Shown in pieces: positions 29,851 to 40,317 of a stretch of 64,000 bases of DNA. A program made the translations under genes and the position numbers. The notes beneath the pieces were generated by a model. That model saw nothing but the letters and a program-made list of their open reading frames with translations. It made no database searches and was not told where the DNA came from. Every line of letters starts with the position of its first letter. Within the stretch, counting starts at the first letter, position 1. The stretch is from Rhodospirillales bacterium (GTDB lineage: Bacteria > Pseudomonadota > Alphaproteobacteria > Rhodospirillales > Rhodospirillaceae): positions 1 through 64,000 of the forward strand of contig JANQJD010000016.1 in assembly GCA_028281845.1 (NCBI GenBank). The letters are read 5' to 3'.

Positions 29851-31194
29851 ATGAAAAGGATGTTCCAATCGGCTGATTCTCCTCCCATCGACGAGCAGAC
29901 TTTTTCCCGTCTCATGCGGGCTGTTGGGCCTTTCGAAACACAGCCAAGAGTCGCAGTGGCAGTCTCGGGAGGTCCCGACAGCATGGCGTTATGTGGTCTC
30001 ATGGTCCGCTGGATGAGATGTTATGGTGGAGAAACCGTGGCATTGACTGTTGATCATCGGCTGCGGCCAGAGTCGCCCCATGAAGCGCGACTAGTCGGTG
30101 AACGACTCGCCAGAATCGGGTTAACACACCACATCTTGACCCGGACAGGTCCACCGCTGCAGGCCAATGTTCAGGCAGCGGCACGCGCTGCCCGCTACCA
30201 GCTTCTGGAAGAGTGGTGTCGGAGAGAGGGGGTCCTGCATCTCGCTCTCGCACACCACCAAGCCGACCAGGCAGCAACAGTTTTGCTAAGATTAGCCAGG
30301 GGTAGTGGTCTGCGTGGACTCACTGCTATGGCACCCGTTGTCTACCGCCGGAACATGCGAGTCGTACGCCCATTGTTGACGGTGACACCTGCGTGTCTCA
30401 AGGCCACCTGTATTGCCCATGGCTTGGCGTGGACAGAGGACCCGAGCAATCAGAATGAATCTTTCGCTCGTGTACGAATACGACGGATATTTCTATTATT
30501 AAGAAATGAAGGTATAAATGATGTTCGTTTAACAAGAACATCAAAATTATTGAAGCGTGCAGAAATGGTTATACGTGAATCTGTAGCAACCATTTTGGCA
30601 AAAAGCGCAGAGATCCACCCTTTTGGATTCGCCCTGCTGGACCCAATGGGCTTGAGAGGTATTCCTTCTGAAATAGCATTGCGTGTTATTTCTTATCTTA
30701 TAACGATAGTTAATGGGCGGACTTATCCGCCTCGCCTGCGACAGTTAGAGGATTTACATATGGCTATTTTGGCACAAGCAATACAGGGGGGGCGGAGTCT
30801 GGCTGGATGTCTGGTTCGTCCCTTTCAGAAGAGCCTTTTACTATGTCGTGAACCAGCAGCCGTAGCTGTGCCACAGTCTGTCACAGCAGGAGGCGTGTGT
30901 CTCCGTTGGGACGGACGTTTTCTTATTCTTACCCCACGTATCGTCCCCGCTGGTTTGAAGGTCGGAGCATTAGGACAAGCAGGTTGGCGTGCGCTCTCTA
31001 TGACCAGGCCAGCCTTAACACGCCTGCCACGTCGCATTGGCTGGACCATCCCAGCTTTGCATGCTCCAAACGGACATATTGAACCCCTTCTTCCTGTAGA
31101 AGAATTCTGTGATGCAAATCTGTCTGAAAGGAATTCAGTTGCCACCACCACGGCCGTTTTCGCTCCTGACACACCAGCATTAGTTCGAGCATAA
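29851..31194 (+). CDS. tilS: tRNA(Ile)-lysidine synthetase
   Basis: Adds lysine to C34 of the minor tRNA-Ile so that it reads AUA. The PP-loop is SGGPDS at residues 39-44, and the second motif AHHQADQAATVLLRLARGSGLRGL is complete; a PLL...LAWTEDPSNQNESFARVRIR segment, common to the family, follows. At 447 residues it includes the C-terminal domain. It sits just before ftsH, a standard alphaproteobacterial pair. The stretch 30480-30620 has markedly AT-rich codons. Either ATG at 29851 or 29860 could be the start. Confidence 0.95.
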   Translation: MKRMFQSADSPPIDEQTFSRLMRAVGPFETQPRVAVAVSGGPDSMALCGLMVRWMRCYGGETVALTVDHRLRPESPHEARLVGERLARIGLTHHILTRTGPPLQANVQAAARAARYQLLEEWCRREGVLHLALAHHQADQAATVLLRLARGSGLRGLTAMAPVVYRRNMRVVRPLLTVTPACLKATCIAHGLAWTEDPSNQNESFARVRIRRIFLLLRNEGINDVRLTRTSKLLKRAEMVIRESVATILAKSAEIHPFGFALLDPMGLRGIPSEIALRVISYLITIVNGRTYPPRLRQLEDLHMAILAQAIQGGRSLAGCLVRPFQKSLLLCREPAAVAVPQSVTAGGVCLRWDGRFLILTPRIVPAGLKVGALGQAGWRALSMTRPALTRLPRRIGWTIPALHAPNGHIEPLLPVEEFCDANLSERNSVATTTAVFAPDTPALVRA

Positions 31195-31291
31195 TCTCTT
31201 GCTTTGCAACGTGTGAAGACTATCTATTGCTGTGGCGACGCCGCGTGTCGGTGGCTCCCCGTGGAATCCAATCCAGAGAAGGGCTCTGAAC

Positions 31292-33163
31292 TTGAATTCG
31301 GGAAAGAATCTTGCGCTGTGGATCATCATTGGTCTGCTCTTAGTGGCCTTGTTTAATCTGTTCCAGTCATCCTCGCCAAGGACAACACAGGCTAATCTGG
31401 CATTTTCGGATTTCCTGGCGGAGGTAGAACGGCATGAAGTCCGTGATGTCATTCTCCAGGGCCGCACCCTGCAGGGTCATTTTAACGATGGTCGTATGTT
31501 CTCCACTTATGCGCCGGAGGATCCGACTCTTGTTCCTACGCTGCGCGCCCATGGTGTCCGTATTGCCGCACAACCCAGTGAAGAGAATATGCCCACTATC
31601 TGGAGTATCCTCATTTCATGGTTCCCAATGCTGCTTTTGATAGGTGTATGGATTTTCTTCATGCGTCAGATGCAGACAGGTGGTGGTAAGGCAATGGGTT
31701 TCGGCAAATCACGGGCCCGCTTGCTGACTGAAAAGACAGGACGTATTACCTTTGAAGAAGTGGCGGGGATTGATGAAGCCAAGCAGGAATTGGAAGAGGT
31801 GGTGGAGTTTCTTAAGGACCCACAGAGATTTCAGCGTTTGGGAGGAAAGATTCCAAAGGGCGTACTGCTGGTAGGCCCGCCAGGGACAGGCAAGACTCTT
31901 CTCGCTCGTGCAATCGCCGGCGAAGCAAACGTGCCGTTCTTCACTATTTCTGGTTCTGACTTTGTCGAAATGTTTGTTGGTGTGGGAGCCAGTCGTGTCC
32001 GTGATATGTTTGAACAGGGTAAAAAGAATGCTCCTTGTATTGTTTTCATCGACGAAATCGACGCGGTGGGACGGCACCGCGGTGCGGGTTTAGGTGGTGG
32101 CAACGACGAACGTGAGCAGACGTTAAATCAGTTGTTAGTAGAGATGGACGGATTTGAGTCTAATGAAGGTGTTATTTTAATCGCTGCGACAAACAGACCT
32201 GATGTACTGGATCCTGCTTTGTTACGTCCAGGTCGTTTTGACCGTCAGGTAGTAGTCCCAAATCCAGATGTTCTCGGACGAGAGAAAATCCTGAAGGTGC
32301 ACATGCACAAGGTTCCACTTGGGTCCGATGTGGATGCAAAGGTACTAGCACGTGGGACGCCCGGCTTCTCTGGGGCTGATCTCGCAAATCTGGTCAACGA
32401 GGCCGCTCTTCTGGCGGCGCGTCACAGCAAGCGTGTGGTCACTATGTCGGAATTCGAGTCAGCAAAGGATAAAGTTTTGATGGGAGCAGAGCGGCGCTCC
32501 ATGGTGATGAGTGAAGAAGAAAAGCGCCTGACTGCCTATCACGAGGCTGGCCACGCTATTTGTGCTCTGCACAATCTGCACTCAGATCCCGTGCACAAGG
32601 CAACAATCATCCCGCGTGGCCGCGCGCTTGGCATGGTTATGCGGCTGCCAGAAGGAGATCGTATTTCAACCTCACGGGCTAAGATTGAGGCGGATCTGAC
32701 TGTGTTCATGGGAGGACGCGTGGCAGAGGAATTAGTCTTTGGTGCAGAGCGTGTGACAAATGGCGCCATGGCTGACATCAAAGCTGCAACTGATTTCGCG
32801 CGCCGTATGGTCTGCGAGTGGGGTATGAGTGAAAAGTTGGGACCGCTTGCCTATGCGGAGGCTGATGAAGAAGTCTTCCTAGGTCACTCCATCACACGGC
32901 ATAAAAATATCTCTGACGAAACAGCACGTAAGGTGGACGAGGAGATACGTCGTATCGTAGAGGAAGCGTACGGCCGTGCTCATGGCATTCTGAGTCATTT
33001 TCGCCATGAGCTTGAAACCCTTGCGAGGGGATTACTAGAGTACGAAACTCTCTCTGGAGAGGAAATACGCCTACTCTTAGCGGGAGAGCCCGTGGAACGA
33101 GAGAACGTTAGTGATGTTGCTCGCGAAAAAAGCCCACGCGCCTCTGTACCAAGCACAGGGTAA
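31292..33163 (+). CDS. ftsH: ATP-dependent zinc metalloprotease FtsH
   Basis: Membrane-bound AAA+ protease for quality control. Two membrane helices near the N-terminus ([19 protein letters not shown] and [19 protein letters not shown]) flank a periplasmic domain; Walker A GPPGTGKT, Walker [13 protein letters not shown] region and the zinc site HEAGH follow. I prefer the TTG at 31292, which has AAGGG eight bases upstream and yields the family-like start [10 protein letters not shown]; the frame stays open to a GTG at 31232 whose extra 20 residues are unlike homologues. It follows tilS. Confidence 0.95.
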   Translation: MNSGKNLALWIIIGLLLVALFNLFQSSSPRTTQANLAFSDFLAEVERHEVRDVILQGRTLQGHFNDGRMFSTYAPEDPTLVPTLRAHGVRIAAQPSEENMPTIWSILISWFPMLLLIGVWIFFMRQMQTGGGKAMGFGKSRARLLTEKTGRITFEEVAGIDEAKQELEEVVEFLKDPQRFQRLGGKIPKGVLLVGPPGTGKTLLARAIAGEANVPFFTISGSDFVEMFVGVGASRVRDMFEQGKKNAPCIVFIDEIDAVGRHRGAGLGGGNDEREQTLNQLLVEMDGFESNEGVILIAATNRPDVLDPALLRPGRFDRQVVVPNPDVLGREKILKVHMHKVPLGSDVDAKVLARGTPGFSGADLANLVNEAALLAARHSKRVVTMSEFESAKDKVLMGAERRSMVMSEEEKRLTAYHEAGHAICALHNLHSDPVHKATIIPRGRALGMVMRLPEGDRISTSRAKIEADLTVFMGGRVAEELVFGAERVTNGAMADIKAATDFARRMVCEWGMSEKLGPLAYAEADEEVFLGHSITRHKNISDETARKVDEEIRRIVEEAYGRAHGILSHFRHELETLARGLLEYETLSGEEIRLLLAGEPVERENVSDVAREKSPRASVPSTG

Positions 33164-33247
33164 AGCTCTGCTCGGGGAGTGAGGCTGAGAATGAGAAAAG
33201 ACGCGAGAGCGCCCCGTCTCTTATCTGACCTCCTGACCCCTCCCTCC

Positions 33248-35326
33248 CTATGAATCCAGAAAACTCCGCAACTTGCGCGAACGACTCGGGTGTTTAAGCT
33301 TGCGTAAAGCTTTGGCCTCAATCTGACGAATGCGTTCGCGCGTCACAGAAAACTGTTGGCCGACTTCTTCTAGGGTATGGTCTGTGTTCATACCGATACC
33401 AAACCGCATGCGCAGCACACGTTCCTCGCGGGCCGTAAGACTAGCGAGCACTCTCGTGCATGTTTCTCGCAGGTTAGCATTGATGGCAGCGTCCAAAGGT
33501 TGGACGGCGTTTTTATCCTCTATGAAATCACCGAGGTGACTATCTTCCTCATCCCCTATGGGCGTTTCCAGACTAATAGGTTCCTTGGCAATCTTGAGAA
33601 CCTTACGGACCTTTTCTAGAGGCATTGACAGTTTCTGCGCCAGTTCTTCTGGCGTTGGCTCTCGGCCTATTTCATGTAACATCTGACGAGACGTCCGCAC
33701 AAGCTTATTGATCGTTTCAATCATGTGCACAGGAATACGGATAGTCCTTGCCTGATCAGCAATGGAACGGGTGATGGCTTGTCTAATCCACCAGGTCGCA
33801 TAGGTTGAGAACTTGTAGCCACGACGATATTCGAATTTGTCAACTGCTTTCATCAAACCTATGTTGCCTTCCTGAATCAGATCCAAGAACTGCAGACCGC
33901 GGTTCGTGTATTTTTTCGCAATAGATATGACGAGGCGCAGATTGGCCTCGATCATTTCTTTCTTAGCCTTAGACGCCTCGCGCTCGCCCTTTTGGACGGT
34001 CGAGACAATACGTCGAAATTCGCTGATCGGCAAGCCTGTTTCGGCCGCAATTCCAACGATTCCAGCCCGGATCTGTTGCACCTCGCTGCTATGACACGTA
34101 GCCAGTTCTTTCCAGCCCTTGCTGGAGCGGACGGAAACTGTGTCTAGCCAATGGGGAGCGAGCTCGCGACCGCAATAAGCTTCCAGAAATTCCTCGCGTT
34201 GGATGCGGACACTTTCCGCCAGGCGTAACAGCCGACCTTCCAGGCGAATCAGACGCTGCGACAGACTATTAAGCTGCTCAACCAAATGTTCAATACGGGC
34301 GTTGCTGAAATGAACGCCATCCATGAGCTTGAGCACATCCTGACGGGTACGCTCGTACTTGCGTTCTATAGCCGTCGGAACCTGTTCACCCCTCTGCAGG
34401 AGAGACAGCCTTTGCTGCTGGACTTTCTTGAGTTTATCATAAGCAGTGGAGATTTTTTCGAAGGTTTCGATAATCTTTGGCATCAGTTGCTGTTCCATAG
34501 CGGCGAGGGAAATGCCACCCTCTTCCACTTCATCCGCCTCCTCGGACTCTACGCTTGAGTCTTCTTCCCTCGTGACCTCCTGTTCCTCCTCGGCAACCGC
34601 AAGACTCCTTGTGAGGATGGAAGTGGACGGGAGGACATCGGGGATGTCCCCCGTTTGCTGCGGTAGCGCAGTGACTGGGAGGACATCGGGGATGTCCCCC
34701 GTTTGCTGCGGTAGCGCAGTGACTTCTGCTCCTGTTGCAGGTACATGAACAGGCCGTACATCCTGTTCTAAGAATGATGTTCCATAAGTAGCGTCTAAAT
34801 CTATAATTTCTCGTAATAAAATTTTATTTGCCAGCAAAGAATCATGCCACTCGACAAGCGCACGAAAGGTGAAAGGGCTCTCGCATAAGCCGCTGATGAT
34901 CATCTCACGACCGGCCTCGATGCGTTTAGCAATGGCAATCTCGCCTTCCCTGGATAGTAGTTCTACGGATCCCATTTCCCGTAGGTACATACGCACCGGG
35001 TCATCCGTGCGGCTGATATCATCTTCTTCGACATTGCCGGTACTATGTTCCGAGTCCTCGAAGTTTTCTTCTGCTTCTTCAACAATGTGAACGCCCAACT
35101 CGGAAAGCATAGCCATGGTATCCTCGATCTGTTCGGAGGACACGTCACCGGGCGGCAGCGCTTGATTCAGCTCGTCATAAGTGACATACCCGCGGTCCCG
35201 TCCCCACGAGACCACCCTTTTAACGGCAGCGTTCATAGAATCGAGGAGAGGGCTATCGATCGACTCGTCCTGTGCCTCAGACTGTACCTCGGACGTCTCT
35301 GTCGAGGCTGAAGGTTTAGTTACCAT
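33248..35326 (-). CDS. rpoD: RNA polymerase sigma factor RpoD (sigma 70)
   Basis: Primary sigma factor. Region 1.1 is at the N-terminus, region 1.2 in [12 protein letters not shown], a non-conserved insert follows, regions 2.1-2.4 include [54 protein letters not shown] sequence, and region 4.2 has [17 protein letters not shown]. The start at 35326 (ATG) has GAGG six bases upstream; the GTG at 35338 is less likely. The insert carries a 48-base tandem duplication. The dnaG primase gene, usually beside rpoD in this class, is not adjacent. Convergent with ftsH. Confidence 0.97.
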   Translation of the reverse strand: MVTKPSASTETSEVQSEAQDESIDSPLLDSMNAAVKRVVSWGRDRGYVTYDELNQALPPGDVSSEQIEDTMAMLSELGVHIVEEAEENFEDSEHSTGNVEEDDISRTDDPVRMYLREMGSVELLSREGEIAIAKRIEAGREMIISGLCESPFTFRALVEWHDSLLANKILLREIIDLDATYGTSFLEQDVRPVHVPATGAEVTALPQQTGDIPDVLPVTALPQQTGDIPDVLPSTSILTRSLAVAEEEQEVTREEDSSVESEEADEVEEGGISLAAMEQQLMPKIIETFEKISTAYDKLKKVQQQRLSLLQRGEQVPTAIERKYERTRQDVLKLMDGVHFSNARIEHLVEQLNSLSQRLIRLEGRLLRLAESVRIQREEFLEAYCGRELAPHWLDTVSVRSSKGWKELATCHSSEVQQIRAGIVGIAAETGLPISEFRRIVSTVQKGEREASKAKKEMIEANLRLVISIAKKYTNRGLQFLDLIQEGNIGLMKAVDKFEYRRGYKFSTYATWWIRQAITRSIADQARTIRIPVHMIETINKLVRTSRQMLHEIGREPTPEELAQKLSMPLEKVRKVLKIAKEPISLETPIGDEEDSHLGDFIEDKNAVQPLDAAINANLRETCTRVLASLTAREERVLRMRFGIGMNTDHTLEEVGQQFSVTRERIRQIEAKALRKLKHPSRSRKLRSFLDS
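34629..34724 (-). repeat. 48-base tandem duplication inside rpoD
   Basis: Two identical 48-base copies at 34629-34676 and 34677-34724, coding for two copies of [16 protein letters not shown] in the variable segment after region 1.2. Each copy contains the perfect inverted repeat GGACATC-GGG-GATGTCC, so the duplication also doubles a hairpin in the mRNA. Confidence 0.95.
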
Positions 35327-35883
35327 GAGTTGCCTCACAACTACTCAAGCTGGCCGACCATTGCCTGGTGTACGAGCAACTTCCATCAGAGATGGGGAAC
35401 GGCCAGAAGAAATGCCTGAAACTTTCTTGCGGCAAAAACCCGGACTCTCCGCCCGGGAGAATCCTCATCTGCCAGTATCAGGCAGCAACCTCTGGATGTT
35501 TCCAGCAACGGGCTTGCAGGCGGCCATTGTGGCGCAGATCATTCGAAAAAGCACCTTCTCTCTGCAGAAGACGCGTTTCCTGAAACAAACTCGGGATTTT
35601 AGGCCAGCAACGACCACATGTCAAAATAATACATTTCAAAATACATTTTTCTTCACAAGAAAGCACACGAGAAATGCTCCCTAGGGACTGTGTAAAATAT
35701 GTCAAGAGCTGAGAAGAGATTGGTTTATCCTGATGCCAGAGGACGTCCTCACTCACATAGGATGGACATGTTCCACCAATCCTCATGCAAGGCATCCATT
35801 GCAGGTTCAAAAATATATTACAGATATTACGGACATCTGAGAGTATCTCTGATAGAGAGAATTGAATTTTTAGGAGCAGTGTT
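35327..35883. other. 557-base gap between rpoD and gph
   Basis: Divergent intergenic region without a recognised gene. Frames of 140 and 167 codons on either strand are open here but show no family patterns and unusual composition. Relatives usually carry dnaG upstream of rpoD; I searched this stretch for zinc-finger and Toprim motifs of DnaG and found none. The rpoD and gph promoters must lie here. Confidence 0.5.
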
Positions 35884-36582
35884 GTGCGCCACACATCCAC
35901 TATGCAGTCGGTCGTTTTTGATCTGGATGGTACGTTGATTGATAGTGCTCATGACGTGACACAAGCGGTTAATAGGATGCTCTCTGAGCAGTCCTCTCCT
36001 CCTCTATCTGTCGAAATTGTCCGACCGATGATCGGGGATGGTGTCCCTATGTTAATGGAGAGGGTCTTGCAAGCAGCTGGTGTGATTTTTCCAGACAAGG
36101 GTATGCTTGCACACTGTGCCGCTCGCTATGAGCATTTTTACGCTCTCCATCCTGCTGAGCACACTGTTGTTTATGATGGGGTATATGAAGTCTTAGCGGC
36201 GCTGCAAGCTAAAGGGTATCTACTGGGTCTCTGCACGAATAAACCACATGCCCTTACCCATCTTGTCCTCAAATCTCTGGACATGGCCTCTTACTTCACA
36301 GCTGTTTTAGGGAGCGGAAATATAAATTTTCGTAAACCAGATGCTCGTCCTTTGTGGACTGTGATGGAGCGGATGGGAGTTACACGTGATAAGTGTATTT
36401 ACGTTGGGGATAGTGAGGTCGATATCGCCACTGCCCGCAATGCAGGGGTGCCGCTAGTGTTGGTGGGCTATGGGTATGCCCGGATTCCAGTCGTAGAATT
36501 GGAATCGGACGCGAGAGTAGATTCTTTTCGCGATTTGCCAGCAGCATTAGCGGGACTAAGCTGTCGGGCTACTATAATATAG
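35884..36582 (+). CDS. gph: phosphoglycolate phosphatase (HAD family)
   Basis: HAD-superfamily phosphatase, 232 residues, that removes phosphate from 2-phosphoglycolate formed during DNA repair or oxygenase activity. Motif I is VFDLDGTLIDS, motif II is the LCTNKP Thr, motif III the Lys of FRKPDARP, and motif IV GDSEVDIATARNAGV. The helical cap is type 1 as in Gph. The GTG at 35884 is preceded by AGGAG with 5-base spacing, better than the ATG at 35902, although homologues usually begin near the latter. Other HAD substrates cannot be excluded. Confidence 0.88.
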   Translation: MRHTSTMQSVVFDLDGTLIDSAHDVTQAVNRMLSEQSSPPLSVEIVRPMIGDGVPMLMERVLQAAGVIFPDKGMLAHCAARYEHFYALHPAEHTVVYDGVYEVLAALQAKGYLLGLCTNKPHALTHLVLKSLDMASYFTAVLGSGNINFRKPDARPLWTVMERMGVTRDKCIYVGDSEVDIATARNAGVPLVLVGYGYARIPVVELESDARVDSFRDLPAALAGLSCRATII

Positions 36583-37517
36583 CTATACCCCACGGTCGTG
36601 TTCTCCCCTTCGCAATCCCGTTCTTGCGCTAGTAATTCTAGGAATATTCGTGATTCTAGGAAATTATGCAATTATTGGATCTCCTGTTCACTACAAGAGC
36701 CATGTCCTGGTGGCGTGGAGTGGCGGCGCTGCGTTGGCAGCGATGGCTGCGGCCAGCCAGGGAGGGGGCACGCGGCATGAAGATAAGTTGGAATGCAGTG
36801 TTCCGCATATGTATGGCGGATCGGAAAGAAGTGCGGTGGCGGTGTCGGCTTCACAAGCGCTTTGGTCTGCTCTGGTCGGAAACACCGGCAGGTCTCGTGC
36901 CCATCGAATGCGTAGAAATTGTCATGCTAACCCGCTGTGTCGCATGTATCCATCGATGCGATGCATTGCAATACGATACGATACATTCTGCCGCATGAGC
37001 CTATGGAGCGGGTCTTTGCATGGTGTCCTGTGGCAACCGCTCCCGAATACGGTCGTATCGTATCAGCCGGCGACTCACCAGCCTTTGCCATGGCTCTAAG
37101 AGAGAACGATTCACGGCAGATGGTTGGTAACCGTGCGGCGCCAAGCCGTCAACTGGGCAGACTCCGCTTACGAACACCTGCTGCACATCCTGCAAGAGAC
37201 AGCGAGCCTTTGACCGTGCCCGGACCGTGCCCGCAACACACCTCTAAACAAACCACCGGGTAAACAAACCACCGGGGGCTTAATCAGATTCCACTGCTAG
37301 ATTTTTTAGAAATTTTCGAATTTCAATCACTTTATTAGTATAATATCTTATTTTAGAATTTTTGATTCTATACTTTTGTTTCTAACACGTGTCACATTTA
37401 CTGCAATTCAGAAATTATGAATATACTAATTGTATTAATGCATGGAATCATTGCAATCTCTGATTTTTCTATTTCATATTTGTCCCGCTGCAATTCTGAT
37501 GGAGCGGAACTAAAGCT
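36583..37517. other. 935-base gap with traces of a decayed gene
   Basis: No intact gene. Between about 36700 and 37213 three frames in series read like coding sequence: frame from 36666 to 36998, then a frame around 37000-37118, then a third ending at the TGA at 37211 with WLVTVRRQAVNWADSAYEHLLHILQETASL-like sequence. This is what two frameshifts in an old gene would give, but I cannot name a family. From 37280 to 37490 the DNA is very AT-rich and likely holds the thiSG promoter. No TPP riboswitch pattern is visible. Confidence 0.4.
36703..37213 (+). pseudogene. possible frameshifted remnant, family unknown
   Basis: GC-rich stretch with good coding periodicity by eye, broken into three frames. 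The first piece includes WWRGVAALRWQRW and LVPIECVEIVMLTR; the second includes MERVFAWCPVATAPEYGRIVSAGDS; the last, in another frame, includes VRRQAVNWADSAYEHLLHIL and ends in TGA. Joining these needs a frame change near 36998 and one near 37115. I do not recognise the protein. It could also be chance in GC-rich DNA. Confidence 0.25.
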
Positions 37518-38561
37518 ATGCGTCTGATCATCAATGATAAGGAGCAGACATTCGCCGGGCCAGTGACCGTCGCAGTGCTGCTGTCGAGCCTTGGATTTGA
37601 TCCAAGCAAGGTAGCTGTGGAACGGAATCTGGTCATTGTACCGCGTTCTACCTATGCGGAGACCTTGTTAGCTGAAGGAGATAGACTAGAGATTGTCCAT
37701 CTTATTGGAGGCGGATCTTCTGAAAAAAAACAAAAAATAGTAGTAGATAATAAAGATGATTTTCTTGAAGTTGCTGGTCGTCGTTTTAGATCACGTCTTT
37801 TGGTTGGAACAGGTAAATACAGAGATTTTACAGAAACGGCTCGCGCCATTGCTGCGTCCGGGGCTGAGATCGTCACCGTCGCGGTACGAAGGGTCAACCT
37901 GTCCGATACGTCTCGGCCTATGCTGGTCGATCATGTCGATCCCAGACGCTATACTTATCTACCAAACACGGCCGGTTGCTTCACCGCCGAGGAAGCCGTA
38001 CGCACTCTTCGTCTAGCACGTGAAATTGGAAATTGGGATTTAGTAAAACTAGAAGTATTAGGTGACAATAAAACCCTTTATCCAGACATGATAGAGACCT
38101 TGCGTGCGGCTGAACAGCTGGTCGTCGATGGTTTTAAAGTCATGGTCTACTGCAATGACGACGTGATCTGCGCCCGCCGGCTTGAAGATATGGGATGTGT
38201 CGCCATCATGCCACTCGCGGCCCCTATTGGTTCTGGTCTTGGGATTCGCAATCGGATAAATATCCGTTTAATAGTAGAACAAATACACACACCAGTTATA
38301 GTAGATGCCGGGGTTGGAACCGCATCAGATGCCACTGTGGCTATGGAGCTCGGTTGTGATGGGGTGCTCATGAACTCAGCCATTGCCGAGGCGAAGGATT
38401 CAGTGCGTATGGCACAGGCGATGAAACAAGCTGTTTATGCGGGACGACTTGCTTATCTTGCTGGCCGCATGCCACGCAAACTGTATGCGGATCCCTCTTC
38501 ACCATTAGCCGGCCTTATCCAAGATTCCGCTTTGGAGGACATTCATGGGCTATACGTTTGA
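37518..38561 (+). CDS. thiSG: fused sulfur carrier ThiS / thiazole synthase ThiG
   Basis: Makes the thiazole phosphate part of thiamine. Residues 1-67 are a ThiS beta-grasp domain ([12 protein letters not shown] ... [11 protein letters not shown]); residues 80-347 are ThiG, a TIM barrel with the imine-forming Lys177 in [10 protein letters not shown] and GSGLGIRNR and [13 protein letters not shown] phosphate loops. In separate ThiS the Gly-Gly end is free and becomes a thiocarboxylate; here GGG at 64-66 continues into ThiG, so processing or another sulfur route must be considered. Such fusions are known in some bacteria. Patches at 37700-37830 and 38030-38085 are AT-rich. Confidence 0.94.
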   Translation: MRLIINDKEQTFAGPVTVAVLLSSLGFDPSKVAVERNLVIVPRSTYAETLLAEGDRLEIVHLIGGGSSEKKQKIVVDNKDDFLEVAGRRFRSRLLVGTGKYRDFTETARAIAASGAEIVTVAVRRVNLSDTSRPMLVDHVDPRRYTYLPNTAGCFTAEEAVRTLRLAREIGNWDLVKLEVLGDNKTLYPDMIETLRAAEQLVVDGFKVMVYCNDDVICARRLEDMGCVAIMPLAAPIGSGLGIRNRINIRLIVEQIHTPVIVDAGVGTASDATVAMELGCDGVLMNSAIAEAKDSVRMAQAMKQAVYAGRLAYLAGRMPRKLYADPSSPLAGLIQDSALEDIHGLYV

Positions 38562-38934
38562 TAAGACCCTCTATGGGACAACATTTGGCGATGCCATTTT
38601 CCACGTGACTGCTTCTCTGAAAGAGAGAGGGTTCGGCATTCTGACCACAATTGATGTTCAGAAAGCCATGAAGGAGAAGATAGACAAGGAGATGCATCCC
38701 TATACGATTCTGGGAGCATGCAGCCCACGGCATGCGTTCCAGGCACTGTCACTAGAAAACAAGATAGGGAGCATGATGCCATGCAACGTAGTCGTCCAGG
38801 AAAAATCGCGTGGCCAGGTGGAAGTTTCTGCTGTTGATCCTGTTGCCTCTATGAATGCTATCCAGAATCCGCAGCTCAGCGATTTAGCCGTGGAGGTACA
38901 ATGGCTCCTTAGGGAGGTGATAAACGAATTGTGA
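38545..38934 (+). CDS. DUF302 family protein
   Basis: A 129-residue cytoplasmic protein of the DUF302 family, whose members have a two-layer fold of unknown function. The family pattern is visible: [16 protein letters not shown] (in the first helix-strand unit), [20 protein letters not shown] (the conserved GACNP-like loop, here GACSP) and [14 protein letters not shown] strand ([11 protein letters not shown]). It overlaps the 3' end of thiSG by 17 bases and so is translated from the same message. A link to thiamine or heavy-metal stress is speculation. Confidence 0.88.
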   Translation: MGYTFDKTLYGTTFGDAIFHVTASLKERGFGILTTIDVQKAMKEKIDKEMHPYTILGACSPRHAFQALSLENKIGSMMPCNVVVQEKSRGQVEVSAVDPVASMNAIQNPQLSDLAVEVQWLLREVINEL

Positions 38935-39010
38935 GGAACGAGAGGGCGGGGGGATTTCTTTGCTCTTCCTACAGCCCGCGGTGCTCTTGTTGCCCTATTG
39001 CCGGTTTTCC

Positions 39011-39039
39011 TTGACAGCAAACAGCGTGCTTCGTATCGT
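39011..39039 (+). promoter_or_regulatory. sigma70-type promoter candidate for the atp operon
   Basis: Perfect -35 TTGACA at 39011-39016, 17-base spacer and -10 TATCGT at 39034-39039, about 60 bases upstream of atpI. Between promoter and gene are two copies of ATAAGCGCATA (39062-39083). This is the only good promoter match in the gap after DUF302. Confidence 0.6.
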
Positions 39040-39061
39040 GTGGGGGTGTTTGGCCATCATT

Positions 39062-39083
39062 ATAAGCGCATAATAAGCGCATA
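39062..39083. repeat. 11-base tandem repeat in atpI leader
   Basis: ATAAGCGCATA twice, head to tail, followed by two further ATAAGC-like elements up to 39098. It lies just before the atpI ATG within the predicted leader RNA. Confidence 0.85.
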
Positions 39084-39099
39084 ATATAAGCATAAGCAG

Positions 39100-39471
39100 A
39101 TGAGTAGAAGAGACGCAAGAGACGCAGAAGACACGCCATCCCCTCAGGAACTGTCTGATTTTTCTATCAGGCTACAGAAGGCAAGGGGTACGGCTTTAGA
39201 AAAGGCAAAAGTGGGAGAGTCCGACAGGCTAGGATTGGCATTGCGGGTTGGTTTGGAGTTCATTGCGGCAATCGTTGTCGGTGGTGGTCTGGGCTGGTCT
39301 TTAGATAGCATTCTTCAAACACAACCATTGTTTATGGTGGTGTTTCTTGTGCTGGGCGGCGTCGCAGGGACGCTCAATGTTTATCGCATCTCACAGGGAC
39401 TAGACGAATCTATTGGCCTCGGCCAGGCGAAACGCCGCAAGGAAGAGAGCCCTCAGGGCTGGCGTATGTGA
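39100..39471 (+). CDS. atpI: ATP synthase protein I
   Basis: Small membrane protein of 123 residues that helps assemble the c-ring and may move Mg. After a charged N-terminal arm (about residues 1-48), two membrane segments appear (LEFIAAIVVGGGLGWSLDS and PLFMVVFLVLGGVAGTLNVYR). AtpI has this F0F1-ATPase_gene1/AtpZ-like pattern in Alphaproteobacteria and opens the Fo operon there, as here. atpB follows after 12 bases. Confidence 0.88.
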   Translation: MSRRDARDAEDTPSPQELSDFSIRLQKARGTALEKAKVGESDRLGLALRVGLEFIAAIVVGGGLGWSLDSILQTQPLFMVVFLVLGGVAGTLNVYRISQGLDESIGLGQAKRRKEESPQGWRM

Positions 39472-39483
39472 GCGAGGCGATGT

Positions 39484-40209
39484 GTGGTAAGCCCTGTCCA
39501 TCAGTTTGAGATTCTGCCGCTGATTCCTATCAGGTTCGGCGGGGTGGATATTTCTTTTTCCAATTCTGCCCTGTTTATGCTTGTGGCCGTTCTTGCCATT
39601 TATCTCTTCCTTGCCAGGGGAATGCGTGAGCGCAGTTTGGTCCCTGGGAGATTTCAATCTTTAGTTGAAATGATTTATGGGTTCGTCGCGAATATGATTC
39701 GTGACAATGTCGGCAAAGAAGGTGAGGAGTATTTTCCATTTATATTCACTCTTTTCACGTTTGTGTTAGTAGGTAACTTACTGGGTATGTTGCCATATAG
39801 TTTCGCTTATACAAGTCACATAATCGTAACCGGCGCCTTGGGTATCACAGTCTTCGCTGGCGTGACGGTGATCGGATTTATGCGTCATGGCTTGCATTTC
39901 TTGCGTCTGTTCTTCCCACAGGGGGCTCCATGGGCAACGGCGCCGATTCTGATTCCCATTGAGCTCATCTCATACCTCTCAAGACCGTTCAGCCTATCAG
40001 TACGGCTTTTTGCTAATGTGACTGTGGGCCACATTATGCTGAAGGTGCTAGCGGGTTTTGTTGTCTCCTTGGGCCTTCTGCTAGGCGTTGTCCCACTTGC
40101 TGCGACAGTGGGTGTCACTGTTCTTGAATTTGGCATCGCCTTTCTACAAGCTTACGTTTTCGCAATTCTGTCCTGTATCTATTTAAACGACGCCATTCAC
40201 ATGCACTGA
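39484..40209 (+). CDS. atpB: ATP synthase Fo subunit a
   Basis: Proton channel subunit of ATP synthase, 241 residues and about five or six membrane helices. The essential Arg174 lies in LSVRLFANVTVGHIMLKV; conserved FANMIRDNVG-like segment (VANMIRDNVGKEG) and LLGMLPYSFAYTSH are present. GTG is the start, at 39484. The gene lies between atpI and atpE in the alphaproteobacterial Fo cluster, which is separate from the F1 genes. The sequence is a usual proton-type subunit a. Confidence 0.96.
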   Translation: MVSPVHQFEILPLIPIRFGGVDISFSNSALFMLVAVLAIYLFLARGMRERSLVPGRFQSLVEMIYGFVANMIRDNVGKEGEEYFPFIFTLFTFVLVGNLLGMLPYSFAYTSHIIVTGALGITVFAGVTVIGFMRHGLHFLRLFFPQGAPWATAPILIPIELISYLSRPFSLSVRLFANVTVGHIMLKVLAGFVVSLGLLLGVVPLAATVGVTVLEFGIAFLQAYVFAILSCIYLNDAIHMH

Positions 40210-40317
40210 AACGGGTGTCTTCAGGGACTACAGGGATTACAGGTGTTATTGTATGTATTATTGAAGGTTATTGAATGTCTTGAAGGGCAGGTGTGGGTGA
40301 AAGGAAAGGAACTCGCT

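Noticed and set aside
35478..35900. Minus frame of 140 codons upstream of rpoD as dnaG remnant
   Set aside because: It is cysteine-rich but does not show the DnaG zinc-finger spacing or Toprim motifs.
37280..37517. TPP riboswitch upstream of thiSG
   Set aside because: The conserved CTGAGA and ACCTGATC-type boxes are not present in the AT-rich leader.
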